Below, one piece after another: positions 37,901 to 51,100 of a DNA stretch of 64,000 bases; the first letter of the stretch is position 1; each line of letters starts with the position of its first letter. Below the pieces are notes generated by a model. That model did not search any database. It saw only the letters and a list, made by a program, of their open reading frames with translations, and had not been told where the DNA came from. The DNA lies in contig NMRA01000024.1 of assembly GCA_002633005.1 (NCBI GenBank), forward strand, positions 451,803 through 515,802, read 5' to 3'. The DNA is from Phoronis australis. Lineage: Eukaryota > Phoronida > Phoronidae. The position numbers and the translations under genes are program-made.

Positions 37901-39449
37901 ATTGTAAATTATTTCCACATTCTCCCAATGTGTATGGTTGGTCATTATTACTTTTTCTTCTTTCAAGCTCGATTTTCTCAGCAATGTTTTTATCATGACT
38001 TCATTGTAATCGGACGACGTTTTAAAATGTTTTATGAGCAAAACAAATCCGTTTAATTGTTACATTTTCCGTTACATCAACAGAGCTCGACAAACCGTTT
38101 GATTATCAAAAGTAAACTAATTGCTGGTAGTTTGTAAAATGTTGACATGACTTTCCTCGGAAACATCGCCCGATCGGATGCGATAAGATCCTTCTCATGT
38201 CCTCCACTACGCGTCAGTGTGTGCAGAGACCCGAGTCAACTCTTCCGACAAAACATTACAGTGAAAACAGCTGTTGAAAACGCTAAGCACCATTTCAGAC
38301 GAATAACTACATAAATTGATCTAGTTAATAAAATTCCAATAGCTGATTTATCTTCCTTAGTGAATGCGTCACTGCTCAATTGGTTCCCCCGTGGACCAAG
38401 AACGTTTGGATGGCCGAATATTGCCGGTGTCAATTTGTTTTTCTGTTTAGACAGAACTCAAGCCAGACGAATGCCTCTTGACAGTGAAGATACTAAACAG
38501 TGTGCTAAGCAACGCGGCCTTCTTATCTGACTCTTGTGCAAAAGTCAACAACGGCGTCCCGTTGGAAAACATGTAACGTCACCGTCCAGCTATGAAGTTT
38601 AATAGCCCCTCAAAACCTGATCGAGCGCGCGCTACCTGTAATCGTTTGTTAATTTCAACCGTTTGAGAGAATTTACAACAGCGTTCTAATGGGAGATAAA
38701 TAGTCTGACTGCGCAAAAGAAGTTTGATTCGTGTTTGATGAAAGTGCGCCTGAAGCTTTTAACAGGTCGATAAAAAACGAGAATTTTGATCCTAATTTTA
38801 TATTAAATAAAACATTGGAAAAGAAAAGAGTCATTGAGTACATGCCCCCGTTTCAAAAGCACAGAATGGAAATCAATGATATCTGAAAGAAGCGAGTAAA
38901 ACTTGTTTTTGAAAGGAAATTAAAGATCATGCCATCGGCAGTTTATTATACGTCTAGTACTTATTCGCGAACGAAAACTATTTTCGCTCCTCAGATCTAT
39001 ATCATTTGAGTTCTGTTTAGAATTTTGCTCACGGCTTCTTGCACGCATTTGTTGAGACGTTTCAGTTTTATACGTTCCTTTATTCAAACTGGTACCGGTA
39101 AGGCAAATCTATAAATCATTCGTAATAAAAAGTAAATGGAATGGAAAACAAAAGATCTTTCACCATACTTTATTACAGGTAAATGAACGACCACATAGGT
39201 AATTATTTTTATGCACACTAAACTACAGCCGGGGAAACTCATTCAAACGTTATCTTTAGGAATAAATAAAAGTCAATTTCGCGAACGCTTATCCGAAGCA
39301 ACTTACTAACAGTAGTCAATATCATTGACATAAAAATGTTATGAAATTTCGTACTGGATATGTGTGAAAAGAACGACGGGAGATATCATGAATATAGCTG
39401 AGACGTCGTTATTACAATATTGTCATAGAAACATCGATTTCATTGTCAC

Positions 39450-39563
39450 CGTTGTTGTCATTGTTATCATTGTTGGTGTTTTTGTTGTTGTTGTTGTTGT
39501 TGTTGTTGTTTGTGTGTTGTTGTTGTTGTTGCTATTCTTGCAAGTGATATATATATATATATA
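39450..39563 (+). repeat. (GTT)n followed by (AT)n simple repeats
   Basis: Imperfect GTT repeat at about 39450-39532, interrupted by GTGTG, then an AT run at 39547-39563. The open frames across it are artefacts of the repeat. Confidence 0.9.
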
Positions 39564-42185
39564 AAGTGTCTCTATGTCTTCTGCCTTTTTGCCAGGTACC
39601 TCTCTAATCACGATCCTTCGAACCTAAAAATGCACTGGTTTGTGGACAACTCAACTCAACAATTATTTTGAAGGTAAACAGAGCAAAGGGTGGTTTATTT
39701 CTTTGTGTGCAAGATGCCAACATACACAATTGTAAATATAAAGCACAAACGGTAATGAAGACGTCCAAATAAGTAGTTTTCAAGTGTACGTCTTCTTTGC
39801 GTGAACACGAAACGCGGAAATGATAAAATGCCAACGACGCGGCAGATTTGTTGACAGTTCTGAAGCGAAAATGAAAAAAATCGCAACACTCGTTCTACGT
39901 CTCCCTTTGATAAATTACTGACAAATGATCATGACAGGTGGAAGCATCTAAAAACGACCATACTGAGAAATTCTGTAGCCAAACGAACTGATGTAGAGTT
40001 GCATGTGGAACGTATTTCAACGAATACGACGACGATAAGCCAATTTTACGAAACAGTCTGTAAAGCGCCAAGGCGACGAATCCATCTTTTCTAAACGGAG
40101 ACGAAATCTTCACGCCGCTACAGTTGCAACATATTAGCAGTGACGACGATTTCTCACAAATGTGTTCGTCATTTTTTATTAAATTCTCAATGCTTGATCT
40201 CGTTTTCACTATACAATGTTTATTTCGACAAGCACGATTTGGTCAATCAGTCCGTCGTATACCATATCTAACTCAAAAAGTCTTTGAGAGGATGTAATAC
40301 TTTCAGATGAAGTTACGAACTAGCGAGTCACAACTGATTAGATGGACGAGGTGATTTCAGGCGTATTGGTGTTATTGTCGTTTAAATAATGAACAACGGA
40401 AAAAACGCCATTCCGTCTTGAAAGATAATAACGAAACGCGCTCATCGTGTACTCGTCAATTTTTGTCGTAAATGAAAATGGCGAAGATGTGCGCTGTTCG
40501 AGTGCTTTCATATTAATAGTATAGAAAGTACAGTGCATTCATCTGCCATGAAGATCTGCTATCTATTTTATTACATTTGGTAGTAACAATTAATAAATAA
40601 ATTAATTAATTATTACTAACAAATATTATTTTTATTTTCAGCATTGTCTCCGTGTTTTATTTCATTTTATGTGTAGTTTTATTTTTAGTGATTCTATGGC
40701 CATCGTGACTAATCCGATGGTCTATATATTCATGACTAACGCAACAATAACCAACCGCGTCAAGTATCACTTTATGTTACCGGAGGCGTGTCATCTCCAG
40801 ACGTTCTCTTTCAGCCTGGACACTGGTCCGCCTAGGTAATTAGATTATGTAACAAAACTCATGAATCCAAACGGAGCGGTTAATTTGGAACAACGAGTCC
40901 TCGTGTATAACGTCTACTTGTATAATGAGACACGTTCAAGAACAAGCCACCAGCCAAGCATCCGTGATGGAGCTGTTGTTTTGTGTATTCGGCCAAAATA
41001 TATTTTACTACTATGTTTATTATCTTTCTTCGAATTGCTAGCGGTGACGTATAACCTCCAACAGTCACCGTGATCTGGCGGAAGGCAACGATGAAACAGT
41101 TCAAAGCATAAGTGTTTACATTTACATTAAAGGTCCGGTTATTCATTGGAAATTGAATAAATGATTTTACTTCCCATAAATTGACTAATGTTTACATCAG
41201 CCCTTAAAGCTATGTAAAATAACCACTGCGTCAGCCAAACTTATCAACTGAACACATGTCATGGAAAGAAATCCGACCGCATTTAGACATGACTTCCTTA
41301 TTTAGAATCCCTTCAAATGAACTTCTTGTAATAAAGAATAAAGACAAGAAAATAGGTTAATAAAAGACCAATTTATTAATTTCCCTCAAATAACTTTCAC
41401 TAGCATTTTTCTTCAGTGAGAACAGGTTCGCCAATGATTTGAATATCGGTTTCACTTTTTTGAATGGATCAACATTGCAACGTTTGCTCAAAAAGACAAG
41501 GCCCATGGAAAATGTAGTTCGTTGTCAAAACTTCAATTGACATCAGAAGTGCACGAATAATTCCAGAGAAGTCAACCATAGCAAATTTTATTAGCATTTC
41601 ATGTTTCCGAGTCACATTCCTTTAAAACCAATCAGACGACCTGTATCATAAGCACTGAGTCAATATTTAGGATTAGTAGTTTATTTGAAAGACTGCGACA
41701 TTAGCGTGTTAAGACATGATAAGACATTTCAAAAAATGATTTACATTCGCTTTATCATCAGATTCATTAAACGTGCACTGTTAGTTTTGATTTGTATCAG
41801 CTGTAGGCGGTAGTAAGAGCCGGCGTCTAGGAAGCCCCAAAACCCGAATAAAATGAAGTTTTGTAGGAAATGTATAAATGCACCAGAATCTATACCTCTG
41901 CAAACCAACGCTCCTTGAGAACAACAGATCGAAAGGGATGACGTTAACACCGCCATCAGAATGATCACACGGTGACGTCATAGGTTCATGACGTTTTGTT
42001 TTGCAATAAGTTAAGATTTCTGGTTGTGAGAGTAAGAAACTATTAATCACCCAATTTCTAGTGTTTGGACACAAGCAAACTTCATCGTCATCACCATCTC
42101 ATCTTCATTTTCGTCTTCACAGTCATCCAACTTTTCAATGGCAAAGTCGACGACGTCATGTAAATTTTTTGATAAGAGCTTCCAC

Positions 42186-42218
42186 AATACAATACAAATA
42201 CAAATACAAATACAAAAA
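42186..42218 (+). repeat. (AATAC/ACAAAT)n microsatellite
   Basis: Short run of AATAC then CAAATA units. Confidence 0.85.
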
Positions 42219-43730
42219 GCGAATCTTTACCTTTTGGTGTTGGCTAATAATATGCGAAGTGTAATATTGAAAAACCTAATTACTACAAAGTAATCAAACA
42301 AAAACAAACAACAGATATTTAAAAAGTTATAACTATAAGGCTGCTATAAAATTAAAATTTCAATCAACTATTATCAATAAATAAGGATAGAATATTCAAG
42401 TTAAGATATTTAAGTCTAAATTGAGCCCCATATGCTGATGCAACGACGTCGTCACATTTTATCATTCACGTGTTTTCCCTACAGCAGAACTTACTGATTC
42501 TATTCGTGTTGAACGAGCCGTGTTCATTTTGTATGTGCCGGCGTCCGCTGTCATATTTAATATCATACCATTCTCTGTGACGATTGGGATGATAATAAGT
42601 ACCCCCAGACAATCAAATTAGCCTTCCGGAGGCTATTGTTAAGAGTGATTAGATTGTACTTTGCCGCTGTGCACTTTTTAATTACTCGTTTTCTTCTAAT
42701 ATCAACAATGCTGTTTCGTTATTCAGTACCACTGGACAACATAGAAAACAAAACAGAAAAGAACATCACCGGAAATTGCCATGTGGCGACGTTCGTCGCA
42801 AAATCTCATCTTTTCACGAGAACAGATTTTCGTTTCAAGAAGCTTTACCGGTGCTCCCTTTATCGGTTCAAATCGTGGAGTTGTTTCAAATACCCTGTGA
42901 TCAAGTGCCAATTAGCCACCATATCACCTGATTGACAAACAAAGACAATTAAAGCAGCGTGCAGGTGCAATGAGGATTCACAGCAATTTCTAATTAAAAA
43001 TCACAAAAACAAAGGAAGTAACGAATCTCGAAAGTTGTCAAATTTAATCGCCGGCATAATGCATTTCTCTCCTTATAGTTGACGTACAGGCGCATTGACT
43101 AATCAAAGAGATGTAGTGTATTAAATTTTTGAAGTATCGATTTTGTTAAATCTGTAATTAACGATTCAAGTAACACGCCCGACAAATTATTTGGCGCCAT
43201 TGTCATGATTGTCACCCGGAATATTGGGATTTTTTCAGTTGAAAAATAATATATTATATTTTAAGTCTAGAGAAACAAAGGCTGGTTATACGAATACATT
43301 GTAGTGTGTGTAAAAAACCTATGCGCATGCAGACGATAACCTTTGGATTTTGGGGAACAGGCGCGAAACGCATAAAATGGCAGGCAATGTATTTAATAAA
43401 CAGTAGTGTTTTCAAACCGTATGTTATTACAGAATTTCGCTGATTGTCTAGGAGAACACAAAGGGGTATTAATTACACGTTACATAACACCGACAGAAAT
43501 TTGTTTCCGGTGAACAAAGAGTTTTCATTGTAGCAAAAGCGTAGGTGATCTTTTTCCGAGAACCATCATTTTCCGTCTGTGTTGAAACTTTAAGCCAATG
43601 AGAAATGATATAACATTTGACCATCATTGTCATGAATATCTGACTGGCCAATAACAAGACCATTGCAATCTGTAATTACCCAGTCAAATTGTTCGTTACT
43701 ACGCAATTTACTAATCAAATGATTTCAAGA

Positions 43731-43996
43731 TCTCCGCGCGCGCTTCGGTGATCTTCAATAGTCCGGGATTGTGGGGTTCGCGAAACTGACGCCACCTAGA
43801 CTGAAAACTTCATATCGTATGGACGTCAGTTTAGCTGGTCGGCGCGACGTGTGAGGACGTTCTAAGGGAAGTTTCTGAAACTTTTCGACAAGGACATTTG
43901 TTTCACAGAAAGATCATTATTGAACCTCATAGGAAGGAGGGAAGACGACGCGTGGAGTACTTATACAGACCTTTTATGGGATTCTAACCACCAGCT
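43731..43996 (+). promoter_or_regulatory. Probable promoter and 5' UTR of the signal-peptide gene
   Basis: It is locally rich in CpG (GCGCGCGC, TTCGCGAAAC, GGTCGGCGCGACG) against an AT-rich background, directly before the first coding exon. It contains an ACGTCA half-site at about 43823. No TATA box is evident. An in-frame TAA at 43985-43987 shows the frame does not continue upstream. Confidence 0.45.
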
Positions 43997-44072
43997 ATGG
44001 GTTTTCGCGTGGTCTGCGAGCCTCGCGTGTCAGTGTTAGTTTTTGTCATAGTGGTTTCGCAAACTTTAGCAG
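43997..44072 (+). CDS. First coding exon with signal peptide; candidate netrin receptor UNC5
   Basis: The exon encodes 25 residues, MGFRVVCEPRVSVLVFVIVV then SQTLA, and the first base of a Gly codon before a GTAGGC donor. The layout is a classic secretory signal: a short basic N-region, a hydrophobic core VSVLVFVIVV and a small-residue cleavage site around QTLA. An in-frame TAA 12 bases upstream of the ATG supports the start. A phase-1 intron just after the signal peptide is typical of immunoglobulin-domain receptors. UNC5 is inferred because vertebrate UNC5C lies downstream of STPG2 on the same strand and has a signal-peptide first exon with a very long first intron. Nothing in these 25 residues is specific to UNC5. 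If correct, the gene encodes a transmembrane axon-guidance receptor whose other exons lie past the window. Any other type I membrane or secreted protein remains possible. Confidence 0.5.
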
Positions 44073-44148
44073 GTAGGCCTATGTTGTTATGTGTACTGGT
44101 TTGGTTTAGTTCCCGGGTTTAGTTTTTCAAACGTTGAAAGTACAGTTA

Positions 44149-44168
44149 TGTGTGTGTGTGTGTGTGTG
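44149..44168 (+). repeat. (GT)n microsatellite
   Basis: About ten dinucleotide units shortly after the signal-peptide exon. Confidence 0.9.
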
Positions 44169-45984
44169 ACTTGAGGCAACGAATGTTTGTGAGCGTGAGT
44201 TGTGTGGTGCTTTTGAGAATGTCTGAATGAGAGATTAAAACACACGGCGCTATATGTTTGTTATTTCTTCAATAGAGGGGGCAAATTGGCTCTTGTAGTG
44301 TTTCCAAATTATTGCCAATCAGGCATTTTTAACGTCATTTTGAAATTCAGTGACAAATTGCAGTTTACCAAACCTAATATGTAGCAGTGATCCATTCATC
44401 TAGTGGCCGAGACCATCTCGGATTTACTTTTTGGCGTGTGTTTTGGCCTTGGAAGGAATCCTCACTCTTGCCCTCAGTGGGAATTCATGTAAAATAACCC
44501 AGCGGGCTAATTTGCTCAAGGACACTTCACCTGCAAGTCAACACCTATTACAACAACAGTGAGGACATGAGATTATGGTATATATACTTTGAATCTGACA
44601 AGCCTGTCAAACTGTTAGCTGTATTGGAATTGAAACCCTCTTACTTGCCGGATGGAACTCTTCACCTGTAATGAATTCAATGACAGTGAATTCAAGTCAA
44701 CTGAAAAGGATATGCCTTCTAATATCATTGTACAAGAGCCAACAACAGTTGAGGCCAATGGGATGGTTCAAGTATGTTGACGAAATGGATTAAATCGCCT
44801 GGAAATTTGCAGGTAAGAATTTTAATACTGCTTACCTGGGCCCACATATTTGTAATTAAATCATTAATCCTCTTGCGTCATACCCTCTCGATAATCCAAA
44901 GGTGTATATAATTAGCAAAGTTTGCCCAAAAATCAATGATTCTTGTGTTCCATTGTAAATCACATAAATTGATTTATTCATTTACATTCAAACATTTGCT
45001 GTGCGGTAATCACTATTAGGGAGTTATATGCCACTTAGCAAGTGTAACTCTTATTTTTCTCATAGGAGTGTGAACACAAAAGTTGGGTAATTATCGACTT
45101 CTTGAACGAAATAATTAGCTCAACTGGTTTATGGTGTAAGTCGTATATATATTTATAGGACCTTGGTAGTATGTTTAAAAGTGTAACCAGATATCACGGT
45201 CCATCATTAAAAACGTGAAAATATACAAAGGAAATTCAAATGTTATACGATCCATTTATTCATAATGGTGTTTTGATGAAGTCTTCTAGAGTATATTAAG
45301 TTCAGACAACATTATACATTTTTTGTCCAGAGAGTTGACATAGAAAACTTGCGTAAAACTTGCAGTTAAAATTTTGACAGAGCCTGTGATGCAATTGATA
45401 GAATGTAATTTAACTCGGAAAAATGGTTTAATTATCAATCTGCCTGAGATAATGATAAGATTCATTGTGATTCTTTAATTCTCTCTACTTTTCGAAAGGC
45501 TTGGTAATCCTACATCCCAAAGGTTCTTTTTAGATCAGACCTTTTACAGAAATTTCAATCTTAACATTTAAAGATGAAAATAACTTTTTTTTCTGAAATG
45601 TAACATATCAGAACTGAATCCTCATGTCAGACTACTTTCTTAATTAGTTCTGCTGAAACAAACCAGGGTATTTCTGTTAAGTGGTGTGGAGACAAGTTTA
45701 TACCTAAACCTCTTGTAGACATTTAGTGAAACATAAAGCAGAGTGAGTTTCCAATCTGCTCAGGAATTTAGCAACATTTGTCAACAGTTTTTACCCATCT
45801 GCTGAATTTCATTCATGTCTTGAGCAAATGTCTTTATGTATCTAATTTTTATCCGTTTTTATTTTACTGATGCTTCAACAGTTTCAAGTAAATATTGCAT
45901 TGTAAATCTCACAAAAATGATTGCATTTAAATTGCTTTGGTCTAATAATGTCATAGTAGTACACAGTTTTTATTTGCTATAATT

Positions 45985-46350
45985 TGCGACTAAAACGGGT
46001 ATTTCGCCACTGTTCAGCTTCCAGTGTTAAATTTTTAGTAGAAGCTCTTTGGGGTTTAAAATACTGTCGTTGTTATTCTCATCCGATATTTAATTGTTGC
46101 TGAATAAGCTAGTACAGGGAATGTGGACAGGTGCCATTTTTTGATGGTTTTGATGTTCTTTTTCATAAAAAAATAGAATCTTGTCAAGGTCAAGAATATT
46201 AGGATATCGATTTTACGAGAATAAATGGCCTAAGGTAAACTTTCTTATCCTCAAATTCACAGAAACTAATTTCAAAAATTCTAATTTTCTACCTTTCAAA
46301 ATCTCACTGTTTTGTTGACAGCTGTAGACTACAAACTGGTCAAACTAAGT
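45985..46350 (+). repeat. Interspersed repeat family B, copy 3
   Basis: It aligns with 34560-34930: TTTCGCCACTGTTCAG, CAGTGTTAAATTTTTAG, GAAGCTCTTTGGGGTTTAAA, then after a diverged middle GAATATTAGGATATCGATTT and GAGAATAAATGGCC, which also match copy 1. Confidence 0.6.
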
Positions 46351-46844
46351 AGTAAAGTTTTCTTCCTTGTTGAAAATTTCGTTAAAATAATATTTCACTG
46401 TTCTGCCATACAGCGTACTAAATTAAATTAAGGAAATTTTACCGTGGTTCGATTTTCGTATTTTTAGCCAGTAGCTTTAAATTGTTCTACCTGAGTGTCG
46501 TTGAACACATAGTATGACTTCGTAACTTGATCATAATTACTTCTTTCTACACAATCAACTAATATTACTTCACCTTCTGCATTGGTTAGAGACCATTGTC
46601 CAGTTTCCATAGTAACCGTTGGTATCATACAAGAAATAATTACTTATGTTCTGTTGTAATTACCCATGTCATGTTGCGTAAATTCTTGTTTTCCGCTGTC
46701 TTAATGACCATCTGTTTTCGTAGGAGAGGTCTTCGTAGGAAGACTATGAAAAATAACCCCTTATTTCCTTTCTCCTAAACTTTATATAGCAGTCTCATTG
46801 AAGCTTTTACAGTATTAAAGTGAGATTATTGGTGACAATATTAT

Positions 46845-47010
46845 GTGTTTGAGATCACCGTCAGCCCAAGATGATTTGAAGCCACGACATGAATTTTTTG
46901 GTAGAGCTAAAACCCACATGGTGAGAAGGGGATTTTTTAAGAGTATTAACAGTGGTGGTAATTCACTGGCCTCGATGTCACTCAACTCTATATAATGACT
47001 GGAAGCTCTT
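46845..47010 (+). repeat. Diverged copy of the SINE-like family C
   Basis: Blocks GAGATCACCGTCAGCC, TTGGTAGAGCTAAAACCC, AGAGTATTAACAG and CACTGGCCTCGATGTCACTC match in order the 31900-32010 segment of the 0.7-kb duplicate (GAGATCAGGCTCAGC, TTGGTAGAGCTAAAACC, AGCGTATTTAGC, CACCTGCCTTGATATCAATG). This shows the duplicated unit contains a dispersed repeat. Confidence 0.6.
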
Positions 47011-48088
47011 TTCAGAAATCAACAATTTCTTATAATAAAATCAGGAGAACACAACTGACTTGCAAAATTATAGCTCAAGTCTATCTTGACCAACGGACCT
47101 CACATCCTGAAGACCTATTCTGCCCTTTTAACTGGACAAAGTAACCAAATTCACCTGATTTGTTTCTTTTGAATTATGCCAAATGGATTCTATAACGTAT
47201 TGTTGATGTTGAGAAAAAGGAATGCAAAGAGATAAAGATGAAATTGGGGACCTGGCGTTGTGATTAATGTTACTTTATCTAATCAAAGAGAAATTGAATC
47301 TGTTCAACTGGACTTCTGAACTTACTAAAAATCCAACTTTCAAGGAGGTTAGAATTTTTAGGAAGCACCATAGTCCAGTAGAGCAGATTTGATTTCTCTT
47401 CGGTTACAAACTTATCTGTATGGGTAAAGACTTGCATTTCAAAATTACTTTACCTGTTAGGAACTCTCTCTTAATTGGACATAAATAGATCCTGGACATA
47501 GACATTTTAATCGTAATAATTTTTGATTTGCACACAAAGGTAAGAAACTAATGCCTGAATTGAGCCAGGGATAAACGGGCCTGTAATCTGCTTATGTGTT
47601 TACAAGCTCTGCTTAGTATTGCTAGATTGGACAAAACTCCCTGTTTAGATGCCATTGCCTCTCCAGACATTTGAATTGCATGTATGAAACCATGTGGAAA
47701 TCTCAATCTGACTCCTCATGCTCGGCTGGGTTATTTGAAATTGTCAACATATGCAATCTAAACAAGCTCTAATAGTCATGATGTAAGGGTGGATGTCAAC
47801 AGGTGCTCCAAATTTACTTTACCTGTGGGTCTTGATGGAGTGTTTCTCTAAAATTTGTCCTGGTGTCTGGTGATTTTTGGGTCTTAAGAAACCGAGATTG
47901 GACATTTTTTGCTGAACTGCATTGGTGTTTGAATCATTTGCCTGCGTTTATCCTGTAAAACGCCAAGAATTACTTTTGCCTGTGTCTAAGTGGCTATTTT
48001 TCTGCTGTCTTTTTATTCTTGCCTGGTTAAAAAACAGTTGTTATTGATGACGTCATGTAGCGTCAGTATGTAAGAAGTTACAAGATAA

Positions 48089-48110
48089 TTGGTTTGGTTT
48101 GGTTTGGTTT
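48089..48110 (+). repeat. (GGTTT)n microsatellite
   Basis: Four or more pentanucleotide units. Confidence 0.85.
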
Positions 48111-51100
48111 AGCCTGTTTGTTGTTGGAGGGGGGGAGTAAAACATGGCCACTACATCTGACACACATACGGCACATAGTTAGTGTCTCTGTGTTGTATTT
48201 ACCACCACGTGAAGTGTGAACGCGGTATCAAAAACTTTGAATTATCATATACCGGTAGATCTGATCTGTGAGTCCATCAAAACCAAGCTTGTGGTATTTT
48301 ACTCTGAAGTCGGTTTTCAGTGTTCCGCCATTGCACAAAGCTCTAAAGTAGAAAGTTATATCGGTTTGTATACTGTTAGCTTGGCATTGGCATTTAGTGT
48401 CTGTGAACACAAGAGCAGCCTAGCAAATCTTTGTTAATTTTTCAGTTGTCTGTCATTGAATATCTTTGTTTTTGTGAAGCTCTGGTTTCAAAACCAGTCT
48501 AAACATTGCCAGTACATGGAAACATGAAAATGGAAATGCATGCATGACCCTGAGTTCAAATTTCGTTGAGAAAGTTATTGGGCTAAGGTCCCTTGAGGAC
48601 TGGAAAATTTGTGACCTTCAAGTGAAATGTGAGGCCCGCTATCAGTGGAAAATGAATTAATGAACGATTTCAAAGTGACTGACAAACCCTGACAGCTTAC
48701 TGTACTCCTAGGGTAAACGCTTGTGTTGGCTTAAAGTTCACCCCGAAATTTTCCAAATTTTCACCTTGGAATGCATGCCCTTGTTGAATGCTATTTTATA
48801 CGGCAGATACTTCTTTAAAAGTGTCTTTGTGAAGGCCTGACTTGTAAATGCCTTCACAAAATTGGTTTTAAATTCCCATGCTTGACTTGAAGCTCACCCT
48901 CTTATTTTTGAGTTTCTGCCTTTAAGTGACCAGGGGCGTTAACTGAATCTATCCAGACCCAGTAGTCGGGGATAAACGTTTGTTTTCCTAGTAATTAATG
49001 ATGATCACCGGGGAGGTCTTTAACAACATTGTACATCCACTGGATGTGCTTGTACTGTAAACTTTGCTTGTGTCTATATCCATATTTGAACACTGACCAT
49101 CTCATGTAATTAAGTTTGCGCAATCCCAACTGTGTAGTTTGAAAATAATCATTGGTCTTGCTTTGGGGATGCTTTCAATAACTCAAGGTTCGCTTTCCGC
49201 ATGCCTAGACAGAGAAATTATTTCTTCCCCATGAGTTACTTTATACTTTATTTTTACAATTTTATTTTATGGGTTTAAAAACATGTCAGTTTGAGGATAA
49301 TGGATAGTTGCCAGATCCAGCCTTATGGCCAAATGTATCTGTCAGGGGTCAGACTTCATGTTTTTGGTGACAGCAAATGCGAACGAGCTGAGAGGGGATT
49401 TGGATCCTCTGGACCTCTCGCTGGATCCGTGTCTGTACTTGGAGAATATCTAGTCACTTTAATCTCTTGTCAAGCACTGATAAAACAACTCTGTACTTGG
49501 ACTAAAGCAAAGATTTAATACTAAACCACCACCAAACTCTTCAGGATTAACCTTGTCAACAGGATTCTCGAAAATTATAGATGAATGATTTACTTTCATG
49601 ATTTATGTTAGCCAAATGACAATGAGAAAACCTCTTGTTTGACTTTTCAACTACTCAAACATTGAGTGATCGAGTTAGGCTAGGAAAATGATTTACCTTC
49701 TGTGCCGACAGCGTTAATTGACACTTAAACAATCAATACTAAAAGAGGAATGTTGTCATTTGGTGCTAAATTGACTCTACTGGTACTCATCTTTTGCGAT
49801 GTCAACATTCACCAGGTTGTTGGCATCATTTAATCTCCTGCTTTCAAACAAATACCAGGTTAATAAAATGATTGAAACTGTATACAATAATGACGACTCA
49901 GTTGAATTGGTTTTCGCACGAAACGTGAACACTTCTTGCTTAATTTGGTCTTGGTTCGCATAGCCATGTGTTACTCGGAAACGATTGCGTGAATAGACAT
50001 GATCTCTGCACGCTGTCTCAATGTGAGCAGTATACGACTGTTTTCTCAAAGAATTTTTTAAAATTAATTACGTTCGGTATATGCTTAAAATCAAAAGTTT
50101 ATTGTACCGAGAGGTTAGTTCCCTACAGTCAGTGAATACTGGGCACAAGCTTGGCAGGATCAGGTCAACTGTGGCCAATCACAGAACTGTCACACCATTA
50201 ATGTTCCAAGCTGAACAGGATTGATTTACCTCCAGAGATCTGACATTTAGGCTGGCTTTTATTGATGCCCAACAATGCTATTCACAAAACGTTTCATTTT
50301 ACAGCGTCTCCGACAATGTGAAGTTTAAATGTGGGAGGTTTTATACTTGTTGCTTAGGCTATTAACGATTGTTTCCATTGTAGCACTTGGTTTAATGTGT
50401 GTGTGCATGTATTACAACAAAAAACAGTCAGTGTCTGTTTATACAAACTATTACAGCCTGTGGTGTTTATGTATTTAACAAGAAGACAAGGACACATATA
50501 GATATTGCGGTCATCAATGAATAAATATTGTCTATTTGTCATCCATTATTCTGCTTGCGCTAAAAACATGAGTGGGAAGGATGTTGTGCGTTTGCAGGAA
50601 ACTCATTTTAGATGATGTAGGATGAATGTCAAGGTTTTGGAAATATGACTTGGTTGTTATGGCAACTATTTCTTCCATTAGATTTGCCAGTTATTCTTTT
50701 GGGTCTACAGTTTGACAGCCTGAAAATGTGTTATCAAAGACTTACTGTGTTCATCAAAACACACAACTGATAGCCAAAAAAGTTCAAGTTTTGTACAGTC
50801 TCAAAATTTGGCACACAGTAGTGATGGTAGGAGTCTGAGCTTGAACTGGCACTGTGGCAGTTAAAGGGACAAGATCGTTTTTGTGAGCGAAAATTAAGTT
50901 TTGAGATTATTGTTGGTTGAAGTAGACTTTTTGAAGTTGTAAGCTTTAAAACAATAAAATCTGTTTCGTTTTTGTGATTTTATTACAAATCGTCAGTTCT
51001 CGCCATTGTCTGCCAGACATTGACTGAGATCAAGGCTGATGTCTTCTCCATACAAACCCATTTAAAATACTCTGACATTTAACAAACTGGATTTGTCTCC

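Larger units (their letters stand above)
33181..43730. other. Intergenic, AT-rich, no gene seen
   Basis: No open frame exceeds about 130 codons and none shows a recognisable domain. The stretch holds a family B copy (34560-34930), simple repeats at 39450-39563 and 42186-42218, and several blocks with homeodomain-like TAATTA/GATTA words (around 36.2-37.1, 40.6 and 43.0 kb). By position it may be upstream regulatory DNA of the gene starting at 43997. Confidence 0.5.
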
